From Nemertoderma westbladi (Eukaryota; Xenacoelomorpha; Nemertodermatida; Nemertodermatidae), in contig JAUCBJ010008898.1 of assembly GCA_032718475.1 (NCBI GenBank), forward strand, positions 1-51,472: DNA of 51,472 nucleotides, read 5' to 3'. Under the pieces are notes generated by a model. That model searched no databases. It was not told the DNA's origin and saw only the letters and a list, made by a program, of their open reading frames with translations. The position numbers and the translations under genes are program-made. Every line of letters begins with the position of its first letter. Within the stretch, counting starts at the first letter, position 1. Shown here one piece after another: positions 10,930 to 21,639 of this stretch.

Positions 10930-12513
10930 TTAAGAATGCTGTGCCGGCTTGTCAACAAAATTGCACCGCCACAACTCCCTATCACCCATGACATTTGCTA
11001 GATCATCCGCATCTTTAAGGCCAGTGTCCTTTAAGATGCGTCTCAAGAAAGTCATGGGCTGTCCACCATGCTTATTCACTCCATGAGGCTGCCAAAGTAC
11101 AAGATTATGCACTGGCTGGTCCTCACGGCGAAAGCAATGTCCTGCAAAGCGGAGGCGATTTTGTTCTAGTGTCAAGCTTGGGGGAACCAATGAGACACCT
11201 CCAATGTTATATAGTGTCTGGTTGGAGATGTGTGCATTGTACTTGACACAATGAACCCGGCGTAGCATTCTTGTGAATGTGCCATCCAGAGATTTGGTGT
11301 CCTCAGCAGTTAGAGCTCAGCATGGACTCCCGTAGAGGAGTACTGGAACTACTGCTGCTCTAAATAATCGGACCTTAAGTTTCCGATTAATTCTAGGTGA
11401 CTTCCAAATCCTGGAAAGCCTATTCAAGGCTGCCCATGCCTTTCCCTTACGTATTCGAAGGTCCTCACCTGACTTCCGGATCCATGATCCCAGGTAACAG
11501 AAGTCGTCCACATGCTCAAGCATACCATCCTTTGAGCTTATGCTCATCCGATCAGAGACTTGCTGAGGACTTTCAAAGTTAACTGTCAGAATTTTAGTCT
11601 TTCTGGAGTTAATAAAAAGACCAACACTAGAAGCAGCATGTTCTAATGAGCTGAGGAGCCGTTGGGCTCCCTCTAATGATTCTGAGAGTACTCCTAAGTC
11701 ATCAGCAAAGTCTAGATCAGTTAGGTACTTGGCAGGATTTCCTCGACTTGTGGAGCCAGTAGGTGGAGTTATCATCACCCCATCATCATTATGATGATCT
11801 ACGGACATGCGTAGAACATAGTCAACCACAATAATGAACAAGAATGGTGCAAGTGTGTCTCCTTGGAGGACGCCCCATAACACTTCAAATGGTTCTGTGT
11901 CACCGTCAACAGTAGACACAAATGTTGTCGAACCATCGTATACTGATCTGATTGCTGCAATAATTTCATCAGGAATCCAATATAATGAAAGTATGCTGAA
12001 CATACGTGACCGAGAGACTGAATCAAAGGCCTTGAAGAAATCAACAAAGATAACAGCCAGATGCCTGTCTTTCTTTTTTTATAATTCTTCAATTATCCTT
12101 CTAAGTGCCAAAATGGGCTCCATGGTCCCACGACCTTTACGGAATCCATTCTGATTTCCACGGAGCAGTCTCTCAATGGGATCCCTGATGCGATTTAATA
12201 GAATCCTATTGTATAGCTTTGCAGCAATCGAGATCAATGAGATTCCCCGAAAAGAACCATAGAGTGTTAGGTTGCCCTTCTTGGGAACTGGCACCAACTT
12301 ATTTGTTTTCATTTCTTGTGGAACTCTTGTTGTTCGGTACATGTCTACTATGATGGGATAGATGAGCTTTAAACACTCAGGTATTTTAAAGACCTCAGGG
12401 GGAACACCATCTACTCCACTGGCACGGTTGGTCTTAATGCTCTTTGCAGCAGCCTTCACTTCTGCAAAGGAGATATCGCCAATGGGAATATCTGGGAGTA
12501 CAGACTCAGACAC
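10930..12513 (-). pseudogene. LINE family 1 reverse transcriptase, broken
   Basis: Three collinear pieces in one frame (12513-12079, 12003-11317 and 11268-10930) carry the RT: an NRASGVDGVPPEVF region, GSFRGISLISIAAKLYNRIL, GVLQGDTLAP and LDFADDLGVL with the catalytic Asp pair, then a C-terminal region with YLGSWIRKSGEDLRIR. The pieces are separated by single in-frame stops; in the copy at 30702-32312 the equivalent codons are Ser and Trp. Upstream the frame is detached from the endonuclease by the 13-base insertion. It would copy element RNA into DNA if intact. Confidence 0.88.
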
Positions 12514-14404
12514 TTACAGTACAGACTTTTACTTCCATAAAGTTATCAGGCAATACCCTGTCATTATTGAGGAGCTTTTCAAAGTGGGCTTTCCAACCAT
12601 TTAGGCGATCGGCTGGTGATTCAGCCTTAACCTTGCTGGTTGGTTGGCTTTTCCGCCCAGTAAGCAGATTGATCGATTTCCATGCCTGGGAAGATTGCCT
12701 GCTGTCGTCAGCATCATTGATGGCATCAACCTGTTGGTTTATTAGCTCCTGTAGATTAACAGAGTACTGCATGTTCAGGGACCTAGATGCAGCCTTAACT
12801 GCATTCTTGGCCGCTGTAGTCTGTTTGAGTCGGGACACTTTCTGCGCCCTATGAAGGTCATTTCGGCACTTCTGAATTTTGTTGTCAGTCCAGGGGGCCC
12901 TTTTCCTGTTTCGAGGGTATACAGGAACTGTTTCTGCAGCTGCTAACTTAACTGCTTCTGTAAAGGCAGTATAGCCCTCACAGTGATCTGCCGCCTCAGA
13001 GGCAAGAGCCTCATACCTGTTGCTCAGCTGTAGTGTGAAGCTGGATCTCACACTTGGCTGTTGCAACAGAGAGGACCAGTCATGCCGCGGCAAGGCAGAT
13101 TTCGTTGTTCTGCTAGCACGCAGACTAAGTCTTACCTTGGCCACAATAAGGCGGTGATCACTGGAGAAGGGTCGAAGTGTAAATGCATTACAGTCTTGTA
13201 TAGAGCTCCTGAATTTCCTACGAAACAGAATATGGTCTATCTGGGACTTGTGACCACTGGGTCCACTATGAGTCCATAGCTTTCCAGTTCGCTTCTTGAA
13301 CTGGGTTCCAGCCGAAAACAATCCATTTCCAGAGATAAAATCCTGAAGATGGACAGAATTTCGGTTAACACTATTGCTATAGACCCATGGCGATGTAGGT
13401 TATTGATGCAGACTTGCATTAAAGTCTCCCAGGAATGTTAAGAATGCATGCTGATCCACTCCATCAGTAGCTGCTTGTAGATTGTGGTAGAAATTTTCCA
13501 CCTCCTCTACAGGGGCAACACTAGTTGGAGAGTAGCACACAATCAGAACCACCTTAGGAAACTTCTTAGCCAGTCTTCCAGAACATGAGAAGTGGCAACG
13601 GATGATGCGGTTAGAGATTTGGTCTATTTTGTCCAATGCTGCATGTGCAGTTGGATTCATCAATAGACCAATTCCACCATTGCCACTATCATCTGCTGAC
13701 GCGAGGGCGAGTCGCCAACCGCCCCCCATGTCCTTAATCAGAACCTCATCAGTCTGTCCAGTCTGCATTCGGTGCTCTTGAACACCCACTGCGCTAAGAG
13801 AAAGCTTATCTGCCAAGGCAGTCAGCTCACCTTGTCGCATTGGGGACCCGAGTGTTAGGGTGTTTACTGAGGCTAGTCTAGTGACTTGCCTCAGATTCAC
13901 CAATGGCTTTGTTGGTCGGGGTGGAACATGAGAGTGGCCTCCAACTCCAGAATCCCTCTCCCCATCACAATCTGGCCTCCCTGGTGACCCAGGTTTTGGG
14001 CCAGAAAGGTCATCAGGAAAGGGACTCAAAGAATTGTTGGCTGCTCTCTCTCCAGTAGGGGGTGAGACAGGCAGCCGGTCAGGAGTTAACTGACGCCTGT
14101 GAGGCCGATTGTGTCCGGTAATTCCACTGGCCTCTAGTGGCCGGACCTCCGCATTGCTAATGTAATCCATAGTGGGGGTTGGGGGGTGCTTTTTTGCCGA
14201 GTCAGCTCTCGGGGCAAATACCACACCATGGTTTGCCATTCCACAGGGTGGGTGTCGCAATGGAGTCAGATATGAGGCCACATCACCCATATCTACTCTG
14301 GCGTACATGACCCACCATTGGCTGTTGCAGCTCATCTGCTGGGTCATGCCCTGTACCCTTGCTGCCAGGTGCAGGTCGCAGTGAAGTGCTCTCAGAGTGG
14401 ACAT
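12506..14404 (-). pseudogene. LINE family 1 N-terminal region and APE-type endonuclease
   Basis: From ATG 14404, residues 1-165 are Pro/Ser/Arg-rich without a recognised domain. From about residue 170 an AP-endonuclease-like fold is readable: ASVNTLTLGS, VGVQEHR (catalytic Glu), GGIGLLMN, YSPTSVAP, and LGDFNA near 13420-13440. After a stop at 13400 the same frame continues with the domain end, including IDHILF and SSDHRLIV near 13160-13240. The copy at 41780-41900 reads a Ser codon where this one has the stop. The enzyme nicks the target DNA to prime reverse transcription. The downstream linker runs into the 13-base insertion and is lost. Confidence 0.83.
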
Positions 14405-14663
14405 GAGAACAGTCTACTCCTAACCAGCCATTGGTAGATCACCATCTGCCTGGTCAGGCCATATACCCCTGCAGCCAAGTATATGGGTCCTTAATCCAGG
14501 ACCAAGGGTGTCCTTATCCCAGAACGAAGGGGGTCCTAGTTACAGGACCAGATTTGCCCTAGTAAGAGGGTCTATGCAGCTACAGGTGGCACCTCCTTTA
14601 TGCTGCATGGAGGTGGCAAGTTTTCTTGATCAATGACCTAGAATACCTGACCTGACCTGAGTG

Positions 14664-15704
14664 ATTCACCCACAGTTAAGGGAGACTGGATTCGGATGCC
14701 TTGAAAGTTATTGCGGTGCAGACCTACTGTATTATTCGATTGATCGTTACTATATAATCTCTGACAAATATATTTACTTTCGGGGAAATATTAACAGTTC
14801 CTTTAGGACGTGGACGTAGGACGTTTAAGTATAAAAGCAGAGTTATGACTTATACTAATCACAACTAGATGGCTACTGAGTTTCGTAAATAGCGCATTCT
14901 TTAGGAGATGCTTTATTATCTGTCACACTACTTCACACGACCTCACAATACTTCACACGACTTCACACTACTTCACACTGATCTGCCGACCGTCACTGAA
15001 TTTGATCATATATAAGGAGGATCGCAACTGACACATCTAGGGATTATGAAATAGCATTTAGTTCACACAAAAACCACTATAATGTAAGTCGCAATTGCTA
15101 CCGGTAACCTGTTCCTCTCACCTTCAGTAATCAAGAAGATTGGGGGTTTTATGATTATTCATCGGTATTCTCCAAATATATCAGCAATATACATCAATAC
15201 AATAACAATTAATAACAGAAGTAAAATAATGCGGTGAACAGTCAGTATGTGTTATGTAATGCATTGAGTTCAGTAATGTTCCATGAGTAATCTTGACTTG
15301 CGGTGATTCAGTGTATCCAGCAGTTGAATTGCAGATAATAGATTTACGTTCTTATAATCAAAGCCATCAGATGTTTAGGCCAAAGTCTGAAACTTCCAAA
15401 ACAGAAGTACAGAAGAATTCCAAGCCGGTTCTTAGGCTCAGAAAAGGTAAACAAAGACCGTACTGCATTGCGCGGTTTTCCATAGGCCCTTGTCCAACAT
15501 AAAGTGAAAATCGCTCTGATTGGCTGAGCAGAACAAAGAGGTTCCACGTTTACAGGAAACCAGCTGACAGATTTCGTCATCTGAGCTCCAATCTTTTAGA
15601 GTATTATGCGCATTGCGGCAAAAATAACTTATTATGTCCGCCAAAGCACCCACACTGGGCATTGTGGGGAAAAATGACTTGTTATGTCCGCAAAAGCTTT
15701 TACA
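14664..15704 (-). repeat. 3' LTR of composite element (subfamily A)
   Basis: On the minus strand it begins TGTAAAAGCTTTTGCGG at 15704 and ends near the CCACAGTTAAGG (plus strand) at 14670. Just upstream on the minus strand is the G-rich CTGGGAGCGG (15705-15714), a possible polypurine tract. Inside are two GCGGACATAA.AAGTCATTTTT motifs, a CCAAT box (15519-15523), TATATATG (about 15010) and a short ACTTCACACx array (14930-14990). Confidence 0.82.
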
Positions 15705-15782
15705 CCGCTCCCAGAAAATGGGATTTAATTCTATAAAATATAAAAAATCACAGTTTCTAAAATATAAAAATACTCTAAACAA

Positions 15783-17402
15783 TTAGTCCTTCTTACGTGA
15801 ACGGCGTTTACAAAGTTTTTTGAGGCTAGCAAGAGTCCTTTTCTCTTTGGGGCGAGCCACTTTACTAGGAGGGCTATAACTCCTGGGTGAAGGGTGCAAT
15901 ACAATTGCATCGGAAGGTTTAGGGTTACGGTCGGTGTATCTGCCGGTCAAGGTACCCGGTTGATCGATATCAACCTCAGTGGAACGAGGTCAAACAACCT
16001 TCAGAGCGCGTTTCAAGACAGCAGCTCTTACTGGTCCCTGACGGGTCGTTTGCACGAGAGCGGTAGGCGGACCGTGAGTAGTGAGAAATTTCCTCGGTTT
16101 GATGGTTCTTTCCAACTTGCGTTCTCGGGCTCTATACTCATAGGGTCGTCTATGAACTTCCTGTAGTTCTGGATGCGAGTTGATGAACAAGTCACCATAT
16201 TCCAGATCTTGACGGATGAAGTTGATCAAGTTATAGGAATTAAGGTCGTTAGGATTAATGTTCCTGAGGTACTTGCGAACAAATTTGGTTGAAATATTCT
16301 CGCCAACACGCTTCATTAGCTCGTAGCTCAGTGTGCGAGATTTTTGCTCAACTGAAGCAAAGAGATACGGGTGAAACGCATAAACTCCTTCATAGGCACG
16401 TCCAGGGTAGTATCGATGACGTGACTCACAATGGAGATCCGCGTTAGCTTCCCAGGCTCGAATGTAGCGCAGGGCAACCATTTCGTCTACGCTTTCCAGA
16501 TCTCGGTTGAAAGGGCAATCAAAACTTGCGTGTCCTTTAAACTGGCAATGATGGCATTGAGTCATAAATTGAGGGCAGACTGTGAAGATGTGTAAGTTAT
16601 TGAGTCTACAATACGGACAATAGATCTCCATTGTGGGTTGATCTTGAAAGTAGGAGCACGGTATGTTGGAGTCTACCGGGGTGAAATGGTCTCGTGATGC
16701 GCATAATTGGCAACGTTTCCTAGAAACATAATTGGCATGCCGATAATCATATGCGGTGAGACATTGTGGACCTTGATACCATTCCAGAACGTAGTCGTTG
16801 TCACTGCTCCTGGGCGCTGTGGGCTGAATCTCCTCGGACTCTAAGCAAATTGGTTTGTCTTCCCATTGCATAGCTGAGGTAGGTGTAGCTGTCTCCTCAA
16901 GCGAACCCACAGTTTGAACTTCCACGATAGAATAACCTGTGGGGATTTGGGGTCTTTGTATAACAGAGGAATGTAAGTTCTGTATACAAACGTCCTTGAA
17001 AATGGCGAATCCAGCGTTGTCTAACTTCTCCGCAGCTGAGTCTCTTAGGCTGAGCTTAGTCAGAGCGCGGTCCTTGAACTGACTATCAACGTTACGGAAC
17101 GGAGTCAGAAAGCGCCTAAAGCATTCGAAGCGGATGAATTTATTGTGTTCATCTAGCTTGGCGAGTTTGGTTCCAAGTAACAAAGGATGGGCGTGTATAG
17201 TACGACTGCACACATCGGCTAGCCAACCGGCAAGTGCGGCGTTCTCAAAGATAGTGTATATATCTAATGAGGGGCGAAGTAGAACACTCATGAAGCTATA
17301 AACGACGCCAGGTGCGGTCAATGGTCCGTCGAAGTATAATCGAGAATAATGATCTCCATATACTTGTTGATAGTTGATAGGGTTCCGACTTTGAAATTCC
17401 AT
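15783..17402 (-). pseudogene. unrecognised frame, piece 4 (zinc knuckles and basic tail)
   Basis: From ATG 17402 there are 470 codons to a TGA at 15990-15992; the same frame then runs on for another 68 codons to TAA 15783-15785. Residues ~232-300 hold three motifs: CQLCASRDHFTPVDSNIPC, CPYCRLNNLHIFTVC (C-x2-C-x5-H-x4-C) and CHHCQFKGHASFDC, the last an exact C-x2-C-x4-H-x4-C zinc knuckle. Knuckles of this kind bind single-stranded nucleic acid in gag proteins. Beyond the TGA the tail is Lys/Arg-rich (KVARPKEKRTLASLKKL), like a nucleic-acid-binding or nuclear-targeting tail. The TGA could be decay of a CGA codon. Confidence 0.65.
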
Positions 17403-18457
17403 CCGTATTCTTGAAAGGCAAGATGTCCGATGGAGGTTCGTTGTACTTTATTGATGCCGCTGGATGTATTGGCATACATAGTGCGGAAGAAACCTCGGCC
17501 TTCTGCCCAGGGAGCAATCAGCTGGGTGTCTACGAAAGGATATGGGATATTCTCCATGTTCCTGAAGTCGTTTTGGAGATCTCCGTAAACAGCTGAGCCG
17601 ATTTTAAGGATTCTTTCGTTAAACAACATCTCGAGCACTGGTTCGGGTAACATCGATCCATCTATACCCATGGCCGGTTTGCGCTCGGTATCGGTGACGT
17701 AGCGCTGCGCGAGTTGGAATTGTCCATGTCGGAGTTTCTTTTGGATCTCAGTGAGAGTCTCAAAGGAATAATCGATCACATCGGAACACGCTCGGGTAAA
17801 CACATGGGTAGAACCAGCTAGTCCACATATGTGTTTCATCCGCGTAGTTCCCAGTTCGCCAACCGGAATGCTACCTTTGTTATCAAAAGTGACAACTCCA
17901 TACATTTCGATAATGTTAAGAGTTTCGTTCCACTCTTTGGTGGCGTTTTCTATGGTCATACCCACCGGATGCCATAAAGTGGCGCGTTCGCTAGTGTTAG
18001 GTAGATCGCTATACTTCAGATAATGTGTAGTATACGTCTCTACATCTCCATATCGCTGTATTCTCTCTTCCTCGAATAATACATCGAGATTCCAATGGAC
18101 TAATCGAGTTTTAATAAATCCATCGAGATTATATGGGGGAATTATATCCTTTTCTATTCTAGAAACATTATAAGGTTTTCTGAATGAGTTCACTTTCACT
18201 AACTGATCCAGATGTTTCTGTAGTTGTTCGAGTTCAACAAGATCGATGGGATTTATCAGTGGTAGAAACCTCAAACTGTGTGTAGGATCTTCCGGTTTCA
18301 CCATATAATATTGAGTTAGATTGACATAATAAGGGTGGTCTTTGATCCCATAAAACGAGTTCGGTAAAGGTCTAACGCGAGGGGTTGACCTTGTGTACCA
18401 TACGTCGGACAAGATCCGCTCGATTGTCCGGAGGTTCAACGAGTATACCATCAACAT
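17318..18457 (-). pseudogene. unrecognised frame, piece 3 (central region)
   Basis: 379 codons, of which the first ~25 and last ~25 are likely out-of-frame overlap with the neighbours. The middle is rich in aromatic and charged residues and looks globular: ATLWHPVGMTIENATKEW, CGLAGSTHVFTRACSDVI and APWAEGRGFFRTMYANTS are distinctive strings that could be used in a search. No transmembrane segment, protease triad, polymerase motif or glycoprotein pattern is visible. Confidence 0.6.
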
Positions 18458-19480
18458 GAGCGGCCTCGATTGGCGGACGTTGTAACATAGGAGCGTCAGC
18501 GATAAGATCTCGAGATCTTAGGTTGATATCAACCGGTTGGGGTTGTACCATGGCGAAGAGTTTGTCTCCGAAATGGGGAACCATTGAAGGATGAATAATA
18601 GTTTTGGAATGGAGATCAGTCATAAGGATTTGAGCTTCTGGTAGGGCTAAAGCTGCTTCTTCTCTCTCGTCCATTTCGATGTGCTTCTCCTCGAGCTGAT
18701 TTTCCTCCGCTTGTCGTTGGAATCGTTCGTCCAAAAACTCTTGCAGAAAGTAGGTTCGTCCAAGTTCGATGTCCTCCTCGAGATTCTGGATTTCTCGATC
18801 GAACTGAGGTAAAGCTAATTCTTTTACCGCTTGGACTTGCTGCTGCAATTTACGTTTATCTAGGCAATCGTAAGTTCCTTTTCCGATCTTTTGCCGAATA
18901 GTGTCTAACGCGTTTCGTTCAACGCTCTCCTCCACCTCGGTGACGGGTTGTATCGGGGTTAAACCGGGACGATTATACGGGTTGAACGGCGATATTAAAT
19001 GTCCGCGTCCCAATCCGGCTAGGTAGGATGGGCGAATATCTAGAGAGCCCACTACCGGAGTGCCACCGATTAATTGTTCGGGTAACACTAGATCTTTGAA
19101 CAGTGAGTACAGTTCGGGAGGATCCGTGATACTATTAGGATCAAGAGTCTGAGGTCTCACCAGGGAATGAGGAGGTCTGACCGAGTATTCCGGAACTCTG
19201 ATCATCGGTTTATTTAAGGATCGTTTGAGTCGAGCGAGCGTAGGTGATACATCGAACAAGTTTCGCTCGAAACTCCCGTAAGTATAGCGAGTAAAACTGT
19301 GTTTAGCGCAACGTCTCCGCAGATGTTTATGTCTTTCCGTTTGTTGGTTGGGTCTAGGGCATTCGTCGCAATAATACCAAAGACGCACGTCTTGTAGGGG
19401 AAACGCGGGTGATCTTTCTCCAGTTTTACAATATTCCTCCATCTGTTCGAAGCTATCCGGTACAACAGGTAGCAGTAAGA
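18372..19480 (-). pseudogene. unrecognised frame, piece 2 (Cys/His cluster and coiled coil)
   Basis: The frame is open from about 19480 (first ATG 19442). Near residues 25-50 of the ATG-started frame is a cluster, YYCDECPRPNQQTERHKH followed by C-x2-H, which could bind zinc. A Pro-rich middle (residues 85-170) is followed by a Glu/Gln-rich heptad-like coiled coil at about residues 190-270. It overlaps the next piece by 86 bases; the true frame leaves it near a CCCC run at about 18380, so the last residues printed from this frame are not original. Confidence 0.6.
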
Positions 19481-20025
19481 TACATCATAGTGAAATAGAG
19501 TCGTTTGAGTTCTATCATAGGGTCATGATGTATACCTTGAGGATATCGAGTTTCGAGATTTTGTTGACTGGCTATGTTGAGATATGTTTCTCTCAAGAAT
19601 TCCAGATATTCGTTGAAGTCACTGCGTTTATCTGGCTCTTCAACGTCTTCTCGTTCGAGTTGGTTTCGAATAGAATTTTCGTGTTCGATTCTCAGTTTAT
19701 CGTTCCGACTCCGCTGGGTATGATATTTAAATAGAACCATTTCCCTTTCGGTGTCTACATCGTCTGTATCGTGTAAATCGATAAAATGACCAGTAGTTAA
19801 GAAGTCCATATACGTACCATTACGATGCGTATAGCGAGCGGTGAATTTTATATAGTCCAATTCACGCGTGAGCTGTTCCTTTGACATTGGTGGTTCGATA
19901 TAACGGCCATCGTCCTCCATAGTGGGTTGACTAGCGTCACCGCGTATTAAACTATCAACAAACGCTTACAATGGTAGGGTATATCGCTCCCTGATACCAA
20001 GATCATCTTCTATCCACTCAGTCAT
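19453..20025 (-). pseudogene. unrecognised frame, piece 1 (N-terminus)
   Basis: The strongest ATG is at 19920 (MEDDGRYIEPPMSKEQ), giving 155 codons. The same frame is also open upstream, from an ATG at 20025 through a single TAA at 19966-19968, and that stretch reads like protein (MTEWIEDDLGIRERYTLP). The original start is therefore probably 20025. The piece is acidic and Tyr/Thr-rich, with no signal peptide and no membrane segment. It ends in an out-of-frame tail at 19453; the next piece continues in another frame from about 19480. No function assigned. Confidence 0.6.
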
Positions 20026-21639
20026 AGCTGCTATATGAGTTTATCGATATTATAATTAATTATATTTAGGCTAGCGGTCGTCGCTGCCTCCCCCTCAATG
20101 CCCCCGGACAGCGCAAGATCCTCAGCGCTGATGTACTGTCGTCGCTGTGCCTCTCGCCAATGTAGTAGCTACACAACGACAACAATAACAAGCGCGAGTC
20201 ACTCCACTGTCCGTCCCAAGGGCTTAGAATTACTTGAGGTTCTTGCTACAGAGGTAGGGCAACTTTCAGAACTGCGACTCGCTACTGTAAACACACTTTA
20301 GTAGCAACATTCACCTATAAATGCACAAATTCCGCACAACTGTCACAAATTGTACACATTTGGGCCATTTGTCCGATAGTCAAGTGCCTTCCAGAATGCC
20401 ACGTTATTATTATGTATCCTTGGATACTAGCAGTATGCTATTTATTCCGTATGCTATTCAATGGGGCAAGCTTTCTATTGTTCTTTTAACTCGCTTCTAA
20501 TTCTAGCGTGGTTGTTGCTATATAGTGACATTATGGAAAGCTAGCAGTAGAATTAGGGTAATTCTCATGCATACAGATCTGGGATGCTATTTAATAGTAA
20601 TTCTTTAATTGTCAATATTCCCCTTTATACATGATTTTATGAATTTTATCGGCTATTGACTATACATTAGAGATTCTCTCACACTAATATACTTAATAGG
20701 GTGAATCTCCGCTCCCATGATCTATTAATTAATGGAATTTTGGGAATGTTATAAATTGTATAAACTGACAATTTATCAAATTCATGAGAGGATATGAATT
20801 TAAAATTATTCCCGTAAATTTTATTATTTGACATTAAAAATAGACACAATTTTATTCCAGAGCATGTCTGGGAACTAGGATCCTTAATTCTAGGAAATTT
20901 GTCTTTTTAAGAGTATCGGTAAGTGCTACGATATCTTAATTGACTAGAATTTTAAAGGATCTGAATTTTAACAGATTTTGGATTTATAGATTTTCTTGGT
21001 TTACAAACTCATTAGAGTTTATTTGTCTGCTTTTTACTCTATTATAACATTTGTTTTAATAGATTTATAAAATTTTGTAAAATTTTATAAATATTTATTA
21101 AATATTTAATATTTAAGATGGGCACCGGTTTATTCCAGAACATGTCTGGGGACGTTAACCACTGATTCTAGAATGTTGTCTTTCAAGTATATCGGTGGGT
21201 GCCACGATATCTTAATCGATTAGAATTGCAGATGGTCAAAGTGTTTAACAGGTTTATTCTGCGTTTTACGCTACTGTTAAAGGGACATCATTCTAATATA
21301 TGTATTATTTAATATACGGTATGAGAGCAATATTGCAAGAAGCAATGTCAGTGAGAAGAGGCAAGTCGTTTCCAAGGTCTACCCAGAGCTTGGTTTAGCC
21401 GAGACACGAGGATCTGAATTTTGCATTCCTAATACTCTACTTACCAATAATACTTGAGTATAGTAGGAGCGGTATTTAGTACTTTAATAAGTACGGACAT
21501 TTTATCTTACTGTAGTCACGTATTCATAATATAATACGGACAGCAAGGAAAGAGAGAATGAATTGTTTCTCGCCGTTACACTAAATATAATGCTAAATAA
21601 TTAAGTAATAAACACGAATATATATATTGCACTAATCTA
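19970..21639. other. AT-rich non-coding gap between pol and the extra frame
   Basis: No reading frame of note apart from the first bases belonging to the start of the extra frame. The BEL integrase core, expected here, is absent. It contains a diverged direct duplication, TATTCCAGA.CATGTCTGGG to ACGATATCTTAAT, at 20851-20945 and 21129-21225. The origin of this filler is unknown. Confidence 0.55.
20851..21225. repeat. diverged ~95-bp direct duplication, 278 bases apart
   Basis: Both copies share TTTATTCCAGA, CATGTCTGGG, TGTCTTT, TATCGGT and ACGATATCTTAAT in the same order. Confidence 0.65.

Larger units (their letters stand above)
10893..14660 (-). mobile_element. LINE family 1, near full-length but broken copy
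   Basis: On the minus strand it runs from about 14660 (5' end, matching the 5' end of the copy at 40938) to a (TAG)n tail near 10893. It encodes an APE-type endonuclease followed by a reverse transcriptase, the layout of RTE-like and similar APE-class LINEs; I cannot fix the clade. Four lesions relative to the sister copies: stops at 13400-13402, 12079-12081 and 11317-11319 and a 13-base insertion near 12520-12533. Its 5' end directly abuts the LTR at 14664. No target duplication is visible. Confidence 0.88.
15783..20025 (-). pseudogene. unrecognised ~1,400-codon frame inside the LTR element (overall entry)
   Basis: Four collinear minus-strand pieces with coding-like composition together span 4.2 kb. 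The frame can be followed from an ATG at 20025 to a TAA at 15783-15785. Interruptions are a TAA at 19966-19968, frameshifts near 19470, 18380 and 17395, and a TGA at 15990-15992. No other stops are needed, which argues that this was one long protein until recently. The order of features is: acidic N-terminus; Cys/His cluster; Glu-rich coiled coil; about 650 residues without recognised motifs; three zinc-knuckle-like motifs; basic tail. The region is richer in G+C and CpG than its AT-rich flanks. It resembles a nucleic-acid-binding structural protein, but I recognise no family; gag-like, captured viral or captured host origin are all open. Confidence 0.7.

Noticed and set aside
15783-20025. Identification of the long frame as an env glycoprotein or polymerase
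   Set aside because: No signal peptide, membrane segment, glycoprotein cysteine pattern or polymerase motif is visible, so no function was assigned.
19921-20025. A short intron joining the 20025 start to the 19920 region
   Set aside because: A GTAAGC occurs near 19970, but the frame already continues in phase across the region, so a single nonsense codon is the simpler reading.
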